A DNA stretch of 64,000 nt, taken from contig OY755175.1 of NCBI GenBank assembly GCA_963576735.1, positions 18,988,401 to 19,052,400 of the forward strand, read 5' to 3'. A model generated the notes under the pieces. It searched no databases, had not been told where the DNA came from, and saw nothing but the letters and a program-made list of their open reading frames with translations. The DNA is from Bedellia somnulentella. Taxonomy: Eukaryota > Arthropoda > Insecta > Lepidoptera > Bedelliidae. Of the stretch, positions 30,921-43,274 are shown one piece after another. The stretch's first letter is position 1, and each line of letters starts with the position of its first letter. The position numbers and the translations under genes were made by a program.

Positions 30921-33898
30921 ATGGATAAAAGCATTGATAACTGTATTAACTCTTTGCTAGATAATTTTAATATTTCATCTTCGTTTGTCTGCCAACCTTA
31001 TGAAGTTAAATCTCGTCTTGGTACCCCCATTGGCCTTTCGTGGGTATCTCAGAATATTAGAAGCACATCACACAATCTACCAGGATTTCAATGTTTATTA
31101 CGTAATATGGATATCTGTCCGGACATAATAACTTTCTCGGAATGCTGGCTTAACTGCAGCTCAAATTATATAATTCCATTGCTAGAAAACTATTCTCGTT
31201 TTAATACATCTAATAACAAAAACCAAAATGACGGCGTGGTAGTGTTTGTAAAAGATAAATTTGAAACAAATTACTATGAGCCTGATTTCGATGAGGGGAA
31301 CTGTTTAGTTTCAATATTGGACAATAATGTCGCCGTTATTAGTTTGTATCGATCTCCATCTTACCGTTCGCCCGAAGCTTTTCTCTATTCACTTGATGTA
31401 GTCCTTAATTCTCTCTCCAAGTTTAGTAATATTATTCTTAGTGGTGACATCAATATTGACATTAAGGAAGAATCCGTTGATCCTAATGCTTCTGCTTATC
31501 TGGATATGTTAGCATCGCACGGTCTCCTTCCAGCACACACCTTACCCACGAGAGGAAATAATTGTAGAGATCATGTGTTCATAAAATCACGATACACAGC
31601 TAATGTTTGCGTGGTTCAGAATAGTCTCACTGATCATGACACTGTCGTCATGAATCTTCAAATGAATAGTAATAAGGACTACGTAAGGCAAGTTAACTGG
31701 GTTGATTTTAAGAGCATCACCAATGATATAAATAAATATGACTTTCTCAGTATCCTTGACTCAGACGATTGTAATAAAGCTACTGATTTACTTATTAATA
31801 GCCTAGTTAAAATTATTGATCAGAATACTATACGAAAGCCTATTCCTAATCGTAAATATGTGATAAAACCGTGGATCACTCCTGGCCTTCTAAGGTGTAT
31901 AAGACATAAAGATCGATTACATTTAAAATCAAATAGGGAACCAAATAATCACGTGTTAAAAAACACTTATTGCCGTTACCGCAACCATTGTAATGAACTT
32001 TTAAAAAAATTAAAGGCTATTTACGATCAAGAGGAAATAGAAAAATCCAGCAAAAGGGGAACCAAATATACCTGGCAGGCCATTAATAAAATAGCACGCC
32101 ATAAATCCCCTGTGGTCTCGCCTAATTCCTTGTTATCATTGGATGAACTTCCTGAAAATTCTGTTCATACCGTTAATTCATTTTTTGTCGATATTGGCAA
32201 AACAATTGCAGAAAATGTACAGAATCATTGCCCAAATACTGTTGAATTTGAAAATAAAATCAACAGCATTTCTCGTGATAGTTTTGTTCTCCTCACAACA
32301 GACCTAACTGAAGTGATCACGATAATTAACAATTTAAAAAATAAAGGCTCTTCAGGCTGGGATAAGATATCGGCAAAAATTATTCAGCAAAATAGTTCAG
32401 TGCTTGCTGGCCTTCTAGTCCACATTTTTAATCTTTCCCTGACAACTGGTATATTTCCAAAAGCTTTTAAAAAATCTGTTATTATTCCAGTACATAAATC
32501 GGGCCCAAAGGATTTAATCAATAATTACCGCCCCATATCTTTATTACCTACTATGTCAAAAATGCTTGAAAAAATAATAAATAAACAGCTGATAAAGTAC
32601 TTAGAAAAGAACAACCTTTTATCGGAAAACCAATTTGGGTTTAGAAAACATAAATCGACAGAAGATGCTGCCTTAAGTTTTACTAATTGGGTAGTAAATA
32701 GTCTTGATGATTCAAAGAGATGTTTAGCTTTATTAATCGATTTGCAAAAGGCATTCGATACAGTGTATGTTCCTTTATTAATTGCTAGGTTAGAGCAACT
32801 GGGTGTACGTGGTCTTCAACTACAGCTTTTTGAAAACTATCTGAGTGAAAAAACACAGAGTGTGAAGATTGCAGAATATACTAGTTCTCCCCTTAATGTT
32901 AATTACGGCGTTCCCCAAGGAAGTGTCTTAGGACCTACTCTTTTCCTGATATACATTAACGAACTCTGTAATCTTAAAATGCCACAAGCTAAAGTTGTTA
33001 CCTTTGCCGATGATACAGCTCTTTTATTTCAGGGTAAAACTTGGAATGAAACATTTTATAATGCTCAGCTGGGTTTTAATAAAGTGAATAAATGGCTCAT
33101 TAAAAATAGGCTTAGCCTGAATGTAGAAAAAACTAAATATATAACGTTTTCCATAAATAAATCTACTCAACCTCCTAATAACTTATTCCAACTACTTGTC
33201 CATTCTGGTTTCTGTCCAGCAATAAATAGCTGTTTGGGAAGTTGCACCTGTCAACCCTCTTTAATTGAAAAAACAACTGATGTTAAATATTTAGGAATTG
33301 TAATCGATCAACACTTAACGTTTGAAAAACATTTAAAACAGTTGTCTACAAAAATACGTAAATTAATAGCACTATTCAGGAATGTGAGATCCATAGTATC
33401 ACCAACTCTCCTCAAGACTATATATTTTGCTCTTTGTCAATCTCTTTTACTTTATGGAATTCGGGTATGGGGAGGTGTTGCGAAGTCCGACTTATACAAT
33501 TGGAACGATCACAACGCGCACTAATTAAAGTAAGCTATTCCTTACCGTATAGAACTCGTACTACAATAGCTTATCAAACAGCAGAAGTGCTATCCGTAAG
33601 AAAACTATATGTTCTGTTTATTACACTTTTCGAACATAAATCTGCTTTTAGGAATGATAGCCAGACAAATATAAGAATGAGTAAGCGTCTTTCGAATCGA
33701 TTATTTATTTCTAAGCTCTGTAGAACATCATTTGCTCAGAGATTTTCGGGATTTTTAGGAAGCCATATATATAACAAGCTTAATAAACTATTAGGTTTAA
33801 TCCATCTCTCAAAACATCAATGTAAACTGGCGGTCTCGAAATATTTACTTTCTATTGATTATAATGTAACTGAGGACTTGCTCACCTATTTAAAATAA
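30921..33898 (+). pseudogene. LINE ORF2 (endonuclease + reverse transcriptase), one frameshift
   Basis: The first frame, 867 codons (30921-33524), has the APE-type endonuclease blocks SQNIRS, TFSECWL, SLYRSPSYRSP, LSGDINIDI and LTDHDTVV. RT blocks follow: NNYRPISLLPTMSK, DLQKAFD, GVPQGSVLGP and the catalytic FADD (coding region 33005-33016). Near 33481-33491 the frame shifts by one base and the C-terminal part continues in another frame to TAA at 33896-33898 (IQLERSQRALIKVSYSL...). Apart from this lesion no damage is seen. A single-base error in assembly would give the same picture, so the copy may be either freshly inactivated or intact. Confidence 0.85.
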
Positions 33899-34010
33899 TA
33901 TTCTACAAGCCCAATGTGTATAGATATATTTATATATAATATATATTTATATATTCATACATATTTAATATATGTATATATTAATATATAATATTCGTAT
34001 TTTATTTATT
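33899..34010. repeat. AT-rich palindromic stretch in LINE 3' region
   Basis: Repeated ATATAT and TATATTTATAT blocks that can fold on themselves, in the 3' untranslated part of the LINE. Confidence 0.6.
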
Positions 34011-34385
34011 AATAAGAATACTAATCATGGTATCTCTAAATATTTCTTTGGTAATTGAAATTATTTTCTCCTTGTACATTTTCTTTTTGTTTGTATAATA
34101 AGATAGAAGATATTTATAAGCACTGTAACTCTGAGTCACTTGGAAGGTTTGATGGCTGTAATACAGGTATAACCTAGTACAGCATCAATGTCACTATGTA
34201 CTGAACTTATGTTTATTTGTTACTTTTACTATCTTTATTGTAAACAATTTGTATTTTGGTACCAAATAAATATTTCTATTCTATTTCTATTCTATACTGA
34301 TCACTACACTAACTAGACTTCATTAACTATCTTTTACCCATTCAATTTATAGTCTTTAGTAGAAGTAGATAAATTAAAATCAATA

Positions 34386-34629
34386 TTTTCCGTGTAGTGT
34401 CGGTTTAGAATAGCACTACCCCATTTCTTCCGGTGGGTGTACGTAAGAGGTGACTAACGGTATGGGGCTATTAAGGGATTTTTGGGCGATGCGGTTGGAG
34501 ACCCATCACCAACATTTATTTTTACTATCTTTTCCCCACTCAATTTCCAAAAGTGGCTGAGGAATTTCTAATTCTTTAGCTCTGGCTACCCCTTCCTGGG
34601 ATTTATATCCGTGAGTATATGTATGTATG
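34386..34629 (+). mobile_element. SINE-A copy, full length, 11-bp TSD
   Basis: Complete head to TATG tail. TAAAATCAATA flanks it at 34375-34385 and 34630-34640. Confidence 0.92.
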
Positions 34630-34899
34630 TAAAATCAATACATATTTTAAATCAAGTAAATTTCTTTTTCTCAGTATGTGCCGCAGTAGGTTTATTCAGG
34701 CCATAATATACTTTCCTGGATTTGTTACCTTTGAACGTAATTTAAACTACATTGCGAGAACGATAGATACATGCATATTTATCATTTTGCAAGCTTGAAA
34801 CAGTTAATATACACAAACAGGTGCATTATATGCATTTGAAAAAAAATATCATAATATTTTGCAACGTAAGAAAATTAATTAATGAAATGTATAGAGCCA

Positions 34900-35185
34900 A
34901 TGGACGTATTTAGAATGTGCTATACAAGGCAGGCGACCGAAGTTCGAATAATAAAAAGGCATGTATGAAAATATTGATGGATGTGAAAGAGTGAAACTCG
35001 AGAGGTTTTAAATTAGCGATCGAGAGTATACATACATACATATTCTCACGCCGTTAGTTCCCATTGGGGTAGGCAGAGACTATCGATCGCCACTTTGTAC
35101 GATCCTGGCAAACCTCTCTAGCTTCATAGCTCTTCGAGAGTATCTGCCTATTTAATTGAAACTAATGGCGTAAGTATACGAATAT
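34900..35185 (+). mobile_element. Old RTE LINE 3' end, split by a second RTE piece
   Basis: GGCAGGCGACCGAAGTTCG and GTATGAAAATATTGATGGATG code for a diverged C-terminal KKAGVRS...KRLMDV. The 3' end resumes at 35134 and reaches TAATGGCGTAAGTATA. A minus-strand RTE piece separates the halves. Confidence 0.75.
35030..35133 (-). mobile_element. RTE LINE 3' end inserted in the older RTE
   Basis: About 100 bp of RTE tail, hairpin and last codons on minus. TCGAGAGTAT lies at 35020-35029 and 35134-35143. Confidence 0.85.
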
Positions 35186-35564
35186 ATATAATAGAAAATT
35201 ATAGGTCGTTCTAGGTAATATAACGTAAGTATATAACATAGATTAGAGAAAGCGGTTGGTTCCACATTCCGCTGCATTATCGTCGGTTAACAACTGAATA
35301 ATTCATCGACCGCTCGTATCACCGCCCATAAATTAAAGGGATTCTCTATTTGCCATTTGTCTGACACAATGTTCTGTACCTCACTGATATTTCTATTCAG
35401 AATTATTGGAAAATATTTGTTGAGAAAACAAGGGTAGTCACAATGGGTCGGGAACGAGAGAAATAACATTTTTACTGGCAGTTGATGCTAAGCTAATACT
35501 CGAAAAGAGGGAGCCAGAGCAGAGAGAACAGTTGACGAAAAATGGTTGAAAAAAGGTGATGGAA
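35186..35564. other. No recognisable feature
   Basis: A 60-codon minus frame at 35287-35469 has no known domain. Confidence 0.4.
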
Positions 35565-35978
35565 TTCCATCTCCCAACAATCACTTAAAATACCCAATAC
35601 CTATTATCTCTAACGACAACCACGGGAATAAATCGAATAAAATACTCAAGCTACTCAAGTTTCAATTTGTGTAGGCAGGACTGTCGATCTTGACGTTGTA
35701 TCATCTTGGCATATATATATTTTTTTTAAATGCTTTATTTCGTTTTAATAACATACATAATTTGTTTACAATAATTCCGCCAAACTACATAGTAGTTTGT
35801 TGGCGATATATTGCAGTTCATTAATATTCTTCACATATTCTCTTCTATTTTACAACTTAGTTTAAAAAAAAAGTTTATCCTTTCGATATACAGTTTATAC
35901 TTGTAACCGCATCGCCCAAAAACTACTGAAGAAAGCCTCATTCCCTTAGACGCCTCCTACAGCACCCACGGGTAGAAA
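35565..35978 (-). repeat. Mixed decayed retroposon pieces
   Basis: Bases 35565-35650 are an eroded SINE-A middle and head. Bases 35660-35705 are an eroded RTE tail (TGTAGGCAGGACTGTCGATC). Bases 35715-35880 look like a reversed retroelement 3' end with AATAAAG on minus. Bases 35905-35978 are a SINE-A 5' part. All are read on minus. Confidence 0.6.
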
Positions 35979-35996
35979 GGAAAGAAAGAAAAGGTT

Positions 35997-37027
35997 GTGA
36001 ACATAAAAGGTTCCAGAAAGTTAAAAAAGTACCTTAAACTTAAAAGAACTGTAAGACATCTTGTAAAAAAACTTAATAAACTTAGGTGTAGTCAACATCA
36101 TGAGATGAAGTTTAAGTTAAATAGGCTAGAACAACTATGTAGTGATTATGAACTTTCTCTAGACAGTAACAAAGTTAAACTAAGTCATGATAGTAATAGA
36201 ATTATAGAGTTAGAAAAATCTCTTCAAGATATTACATTAAACTATCATAATAGTCACTTAGAAATGCAAAGCTACATAGAAGGATTAGAAGAAATCATAG
36301 AGTTAAGTAATGAAAATATCAAAACAGTAGAAACACTATCTAGTTTTTGCACTAAGTGTGAAAGTGTAAGTACTGTCATAAATGATGTATCTCCTGAAAA
36401 TAGAAATAATATGGTTCAGCCCACTTTTGCTTACAATAGAGATGTGTCGACTCAGAGGACTTTAGTCTTCTCCGATTCTCTTGGTGTTAACATTGGCCAT
36501 CATTTAAATAAAGAATTAGACCAATGTATTTTAAATACTTGTATGCCCGGAGCAAGTTACTCTCAAATAATAAATACCATTTTAAAAGAACAATATGACT
36601 CCAATACTACTTTAGTTATTTTAATTGGTTCAAGTAATAAGGTGAATCCAAGTGACTTAAAGAAATCATTTGACAAATTGGTCAATTTAAATGTTAGAAA
36701 AATAATTATAAGTGACTTCCTATATTCCAAGCATCTTAGCTATATAATACTAGGATTTATAAACTAAATATGTTACTATATAATTTGACCTTGGGATATA
36801 GGCAAAAAATTGTTAATTTTAATATAAATAATTATATTAAGAAACCATTATTGACTAAAAGTACCTTGAAAGTACCTGAACATTCTAAAAAACGTCTAGC
36901 TATGTTACTAGCTAGTAATATTGTATACAACAATGTTATTAATTTGAATAACATAACCATTTCATCTGACTTGGATGCAGTTATTAGTACATGTACTAAT
37001 GTATCTGCAAATTTAGCTTTAAACTAG
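35997..37027 (+). pseudogene. LINE ORF1: coiled coil + SGNH/GDSL esterase-like domain, frameshifted
   Basis: The first frame has 256 codons. Residues 1-115 are Lys/Leu/Glu rich with heptad spacing, a likely coiled coil. From about 153 the sequence VFSDSLGVNIG matches block I of SGNH hydrolases (Ser in SDSLG 159-163). Gly185 and the ILIGSSNKV stretch (208-216, with Asn214) fit blocks II and III. The frame then stops at 36765-36767, and homologous-looking sequence continues in another frame at 36770-37027. ORF1 proteins with an esterase domain are known in CR1-group LINEs and are thought to act on lipids or membranes. The catalytic His/Asp block was not found with certainty. Confidence 0.75.
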
Positions 37028-37029
37028 GT

Positions 37030-39903
37030 AGTAAGACAAAGGAAAAGGCATACATTTCACTAGTTCATCAGAACATACAGAGCCTTTCCTGCAAACTATT
37101 AGAATTAGAGTTATTCATTAATAAGTACAATGCCAAAATACTTTGTTTAACAGAACACTGGTTAAAAGCAGAACAAATGAAGTTTAGTTTAAAGAATTAC
37201 ACAGTGGGCAGTTGTTTTAACAGAGAGTCCATAATGTATGGGGGTAGTATGATACTATTATATGTAGACATTAAATTTAAAGAAAGAAAAGACATCTGTA
37301 GACTCTCTGTTGAACAACATGTAGAAATCTCATGCATTGAATTGAGCAAGTATATAATTTTGTGTGTATATCGCCCACCCAAAGGTAACTACGACATCTT
37401 TGAAGCAGCGATGGAAGATGCTTTGGGGATGGCTTCCCGCAGCTCCAGAGAGGTTGTAGTTTGTGGGGATTTCAATGTTGACTTGTTGGGTGAGGGTCTA
37501 GTAAAGGAGAGAATATTAACATTTTTTCAATCATTTAATCTTCTAAATGTATTTAATGAGCCAACCCGAATTACCTCGACCTCTGCAACATGTTTAGATA
37601 ATATTTATTGCAATTGTGATTACTCCGGTCACTTCCTTTTTGATTGCATTACCTCAGACCACAAGGGTCAATTTATAAATTTAGAATTTACCATTGAAAA
37701 GAAAAAGTCAATAGTATGTAGACAGATAACTGAAAAAAAACTTAGCTTATTTGAAAATAATATTAGGTCTAGCATCAGCCCCCCAATGAGAAGCAGTGAA
37801 TCATTAGAGAATTGTCTTTCATTCATCAATGAGCTAAAAACAGAATTCAACAAAATCTTTAAAACTAAGGTAATACTGTGTAATACAAAATGCTCTTTTG
37901 CTGAATGGGCCACCGCTGGAATTAGAATAAGTAGAGATCACCTATATAACATTTATAGAGAAAAGTCCTATAACTTCAACCAAGATTTTATTATTTATGT
38001 CAGAAATTATTCAAAAATTTTCAAAAAAGTTTGTGGTGAAGCTAAATCTAGATGCATAAAACATAAAATTATGAATTCTTCTAACAAGAGTAAGACTGTC
38101 TGGAAAATAATTAACAGTGAAACTGGAAAACTAAAGTCCCCACATGATCTCAATTTATTATTAGATAATGAACTGATACAGTCAAAATCACAAATTGCTG
38201 ACATTTTTGAAAATCATTTTATTAATACCCCCACTCAGACAACTGAGAAATTAAATTCATGTCCCCAGAAAGCTCTTGAGTTGTTGGAACAAAATGTTAC
38301 CAAAACAACAGCACAGTTTTCTTTCAAGTATGTTGACAGTAATGATATAATTAAAAATTTTAAAACTATTAATCTTAAAAAAACCGAAGACATAACAGGA
38401 ATGTCAGTTTTCGTCATAAACAGAATAATAAATATAATCGCTCCTCATTTAACGATACTTTTTAATAAATGTATAGATATAGGAGAATTTCCAGACTGTA
38501 TGAAGTTAAGTAGGCTCATCCCACTAAATAAATCAGGAGATAGTCAGGACTTTACCAGCTATAGGCCTATTTCTATTTTGCCAGTTCTCAGTAAAGTTTT
38601 TGAGAAAATCATGTCCAACCAAATGCTTTCATATTTCAACAATCATAATATATTCCATGACGAGCAATATGGTTTCACCAAAGGTAGGTCTACTGTAGAT
38701 GCAGGAGTGTCACTAATGAAACATATTTTTAATTCATGGGAAAACTCCCGGGATGCGTTAGGTATATTTTGTGACCTCACAAAACTTTTTGATTGTGTAA
38801 AAAAAGAAATAGCGTTGATTAAACTTAAATATTACGGTTTTGACGAGCAAGCACTGAAATTAATGGCATCATATCTTCATAAAAGAACTTTAAAGGTTGA
38901 TATTAATGGAACCACGTCGGAAGGATCGGAAATAGAGATGGGCGTTCCTCAAGGTTCTATACTTGGCCGATTACTGTTTCTGATTTACATTAATGATTTA
39001 CCATTTATGGTACAAAAGTATTCTGAGATAGTTATGTTTGCAGATGACACATCTTTAATATTTAATGTAGCGAGATCCTCTACATCTCTTGACGACGTAA
39101 ATAAAGCTATCTCACTGGTATTGCATTGGTTTACTGTAAATAACCTGGTTCTGAATGCCAAAAAAACTAAATGTATTAAATTTACTTTACCGAATGTTAG
39201 GCAAGTGGAGGCAAATATTGTTATTGACAGTGAAAAATTAGAATTAGTGAAAGAGACAAAATTCCTAGGGATAATAATCGATTCTAAGTTGCAATGGGGA
39301 CCTCATATACTAACACTTTCTAAAAGGCTGAGCTCAGCAGCGTATACCGTGCGTAAGATTAGAGAAATAGCAGACATAGAAACAGCTCGCATTGTGTATT
39401 TCAGTTATTTTCATAGTATTATGTCGTACGGTATTTTATTATGGGGTAATGATAATAATATATAATATAATATAATATAAGCGGCTGATGTTCATAAAGT
39501 TTTTGTCTTACAAAAGCGAGCTAACCGATCTATTTACATGTTGAGGTCGAGGTATTCGTTGCGCGAAAAATTTAAAGAAATTGGCATTTTAACTGTCCCT
39601 TGCCAATACATATTTGAGAATTTAATGTATGCCAAAAAGAATATAGGCCAATTTAGTAAAGTTAGTGATAGGCATACTGTTAATACTCGAAATAAGGAGA
39701 AACTTAACGTACCGAAGTGGAGACTTAATAAAGTAAGTAACTCCTTTATGGGACTATCCCTGAAAATGTTCAACAAACTTCCTTCTGACATATTGGAATT
39801 GCCTGTGGCATCTTTTAAAAAGGCAATAAAAGCCATGCTTTTAAAGAAATCTTACTACAGTGTTCAAGATTTTTTAAACGACAAGGACCCAACGCGCACA
39901 TGA
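37030..39903 (+). pseudogene. LINE ORF2 (endonuclease + RT), broken by 30-bp AT insert
   Basis: The frame is open from about 37030, upstream of the ATG at 37177: HQNIQSL and LCLTEHWL are the N-terminal endonuclease blocks, so 37177 is not the natural start. CVYRPPKGNY, VCGDFNVDLL and TSDHKGQF complete the endonuclease. RT blocks are PISILPVLSKVFEKI, DLTKLFD, GVPQGSILGR and FADD. At 39450-39479 a 30-bp AATAT-rich insert adds an in-frame stop; the frame resumes at 39481 and ends at TGA 39901-39903. Compared with the copy at 6784-8451, motif A has Leu for Ala and GP has become GR, so RT would probably be impaired even without the insert. Confidence 0.87.
39450..39479. repeat. AATAT-type insert in LINE ORF2
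   Basis: Thirty bases of ATAAT/ATATA repeats are absent from the sister copy at the equivalent place (GGGGTAA|AGCGGC near 8030). The length is a multiple of three, yet it carries TAA in frame. Confidence 0.85.
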
Positions 39904-40254
39904 CCGTGTCCGTAAAGCTGTAAATCTTCCCTCGTTATTCCTAGGAATAATTGTCTGGTGAGGATTTTTCTTCTCACGTTATGTGATTTTAAATATGTCA
40001 AACTAGCGTTTGGTTTGGTCGCATAGAAAATCTTTTATAAAGTAAAAACATGTTAATAAATTGAAATTGTACAAACCATGTTTTGAAAAAATGAAAAAAT
40101 GTGAATGTAAAGAGTTTCTTTGTTGCTTCTTCTCTTTACGAACACCTTCCGAAGCAACGGACTAATGATAAATTTAAAAAAATTTGACGTTCAAAAAATG
40201 TTAATTTTTAACTTAATTTTGAAAAATAAACTTTTTGACTTTTTTTTGACTTAG

Positions 40255-40293
40255 GGGTAGTGACATTCTAAGCCAGCACTACACGGCAATTAC
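40255..40293 (-). repeat. SINE-A head fragment
   Basis: On minus: GCCGTGTAGTGCTGGCTTAG followed by AATGTCACTACCCC. The rest of the element is missing. Confidence 0.65.
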
Positions 40294-40717
40294 GTACTGG
40301 ATAATAATTATAAATCTGGGCCAATGAAATTTTTACAGTAACAAATATTTTAATACTATTAATACTATGAATGTGAAAGTTGAAATTGGATACAGAAAGT
40401 TCAAATTAATAATAAAATATCTCCTGGAACTAATGTAAAAATGGGTGTTGGGTGTTCCGCGTTTTTATTTTTGGTTTATATTAATGATTTGCCGTTCATG
40501 GTCGAGAAAATGTCCGAGGTAGTGTTATTTACTGATGATGCTTCCTTAGTATTTGACGTTAAAAGAAATAATGAGAATATTGACGAGGTGAATAACACAG
40601 TTTTACAGATTCAAACATGGTTTGCTTCCAATAATCTTTTACTGAATGACAAAAAACTAAATTCATTAAATTTGTTTTACCCAATGTTGAGAGTGTTGAT
40701 AAAGAAATAATTTTAAA

Positions 40718-40976
40718 CACATACATACATATACTCACGGCTATAAATCCCGAAAAAGGGTAGCCAGAGCTAAGGAATTAGAAATTCCTCAGCCACTTTT
40801 GGAAAGTTGCGTGGGGAAAAGATGGTAAAGTAAAGGTTGGTGGTGATGGGTCTCCAACCGCATCGCCCAAAAATCCCTTTAAAGCCCCAATACCGTTAGT
40901 TGCGAATAAGAACGTACACCCACCGGAAGAAATAGGGTAGTGCTATTCTAAGCCGACACTACACAGCAAATAATGC
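40718..40976 (-). mobile_element. SINE-A copy, full length, 13-bp TSD
   Basis: TATG tail at 40720, head ACTACACAGC near 40967 plus nine extra bases. AAATAATTTTAAA flanks it at 40705-40717 and 40977-40989. It is inserted in the dead LINE. Confidence 0.9.
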
Positions 40977-41478
40977 AAATAATTTTAAATAATGAAAATA
41001 TAGTATATTCGGATGACACAGTTTTCTTACGGATAATTCTGGACTCCAAGCTCCAATGGTGACCCCACATTAGCTCACTAGCTGGCAGGCTAAGTAGTGC
41101 TGCATATGCCGTTAGGAAAATAACACATTTGACAGATGTACAGACAGCTCGATTAGTTTATTACAGCTATTTTCATAGTGTTATGTCTTACGGTATTTTA
41201 CTCTGGGGCAGAGCAACTGATGTTGGTACCATATTTATTCTCCAAAAGAGAGCAATAAGAGCTATTTATAATTTGAGATCACGAGATTCCCTGAGAGAAT
41301 TGTTTAAAACCATAAATATAATGACGCTGCCATGTCAATATATTTATGAGAATATTATGTATATAAGAAAAAATCAGGCGTCTTTTGTAAAAAATTGTGA
41401 CAGAAATATTCGAAATCTGAGAGACAACAATAAAATTTCAATACCTAAATACAGATTGTCAAAATTAAATACATCTTT

Positions 41479-42011
41479 AAAAAAAAAACATATTTATTGG
41501 ATTTTTTTTACAAATGTACATTAGAACATGTGGAACTAATACAACTGCATTAGTTATAAAACTGTGTCGCAGCTGTAAACGCCGTCCTCCATTTCACGGG
41601 TTAGTACCATATTGGTGCTCTTAATTCCAGTTAAGAATTACAATGGTTGCCTTAAATTATTTGTTTTATATTTATTACTTATTCTAGAGCCATTAAATAT
41701 ATGTGAATACTACTATACTAGTGTATGTGGTAGTGTATGGATTTGTGTAAAATGTTAATTATGTGTGAGTATGTGTGCTATGTTTGTATATATATGAATG
41801 TGTAAATATATAGGAATGTGGTTGTATGTGGAATTGTTGGATTATCAGTGTACTATATTGAGTAAACTTTCTATGTCATCGTATGTCTTCTGCATTAGCC
41901 ATTCCAATAACAATGATTTTACTTTGCTTATCGTTTCGGGATAAAGTTTTAATACCTTATTAACTTTATCATAAATAAAGGGACTTAAAAAGATAAATTG
42001 ATATTTTGTCA
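41479..42011 (-). mobile_element. Unclassified insert in dead LINE
   Basis: About 530 bp interrupts the RT remnant, with ATCTTT at both borders (41473-41478 and 42012-42017). On minus it ends CCAATAAATATG followed by Ts, like a retroelement 3' end. No frame was recognised. Confidence 0.55.
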
Positions 42012-42395
42012 ATCTTTCATGGGGTTACGCGTGAAAATGTATAATAACATACCTGAGGACATTTTAAATTTATCCGAAACAAAATTCAAAGCAGTAGTTA
42101 AAAGAAATCTTAGTTCAAAAGCCCATTACAATTTTAATGATTACATTAATGATGAAGTTGCTTGGTGTCATCAGGGCTCTGTTCAGGATGTTTCCGGGCT
42201 AACACCAAAATTGTAATGGACGTTAAAAAAAGATGTGTGTTGACGAGTTTCTTACGGGTTCTTCTCTCAACAAAACACCTTCCGAATCCGAAGTAAACTT
42301 AGTATTAAGTTGAAATTTGACTTTCAAAAAACAAAGATTTATCTTTTTACTTTGAAATAAATGATTATTTTGTTTTTTATTTATATATTTGGATA

Positions 42396-43216
42396 CTAGT
42401 GGATCGTCCCAGCTTCGCACGGGTAGCGTTGTTTTTTTAAATATCTGAGGTTTCTTTCTTCAGTCACTGCTCAAGCATTGTGAAATTCAGCGTAATGTTT
42501 TCAATTTATTAAATTCATAGCACTCCCGTTGTTAACAGTGTAGTTTGGTGATTTTGAATGCGCTTTAATGAACGGTTCAGTATTTCCATTAAATAGCAAA
42601 TTTTGGAATAAAACGCTATGAAGCATTTATAACAATCTGAAAAATAAATCATTACGTGATGTAGGATGCAACTACTGGCGCCATCTAGTATGTTATATAT
42701 AAATTAGTAAAGATTTGGTTTTGGTCACGGGCGCGCTGGCTTATTTTATGTATAATTTCGGTGTTTGTCTACCGATTTCTATGATTCTTTTTTTATTGAA
42801 TAGGTAATAATATTAACTTTTTTAAATTAGGGATGAGTGAGATGTTTACAAACGTAAGAGTAAACAAATATAATCAGAATGTTCCGAACTGCTAAGCTAT
42901 CAGGAATTACACGTGTTATTGTGAGTCAACCGTAAAAGATAGGCATAAACTGTTAGGGATTTTTTTTAGATAATTTTATGCAGAATTTTTCGGTCATACA
43001 TGATTTCTATGTAAGTTTAACCATTAAGGCTGCACACGCGACGAAAGCTTAAAAAATGGAGTAACTTCTCCCGTTTTCCCCAAATTTCCCAAAATTCCCC
43101 TTTACTTCTCTGCTGGAAAGTATACAAAAACCTGCGCAGGAGTATGAAGAATAATTGTACCAAGTTTCGTTAAAATCCGTCGAGTAGTTTTTGTTTCCAT
43201 AAGGAACATACAAACC

Positions 43217-43274
<58 letters not shown>

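Larger units (their letters stand above)
29180..34297 (+). mobile_element. Near-complete LINE with ORF1 and ORF2 (CR1/Jockey group)
   Basis: About 5 kb with a GC-richer leader, ORF1, an AT-rich gap of about 510 bp, ORF2, a 3' region and a tail of TTCTA-type repeats after AATAAATATTTC (34263-34297). The 5' boundary is uncertain by up to 250 bp and no target duplication was found. Both proteins are fully present apart from one frameshift in ORF2. Assignment to a clade inside the CR1/Jockey group needs a phylogeny. Confidence 0.85.
35985..40256 (+). mobile_element. Near-complete CR1/Jockey-group LINE with SGNH-type ORF1
   Basis: About 4.3 kb with ORF1 (frameshifted) and ORF2 (endonuclease and RT), ending in TTTTTGAC repeats. 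It is the long sister of the truncated copy at 6784-8828. ORF1 begins almost at the visible 5' edge, so the leader is probably missing. The 3' edge abuts a SINE-A remnant. Confidence 0.87.
40441..42216 (+). pseudogene. Decayed LINE reverse transcriptase, split by two insertions
   Basis: Three pieces line up in order with the LINE protein at 6784-8451. Bases 40441-40710 give LVYINDLPFMVE, and TDDASLVF stands where FADDTSLIF should be. Bases 41041-41478 give the QW.PHIS, SYGILLWGRATD and YNLRSRDSLRELF blocks. Bases 42018-42216 give FMGLRVKMYNNIPEDI and the C-terminus. A SINE-A (40718-40976) and another insert (41479-42011) separate them. FADD has become TDD, and stops are present, so the copy is old and dead. 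It represents a related but distinct subfamily. Confidence 0.85.
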
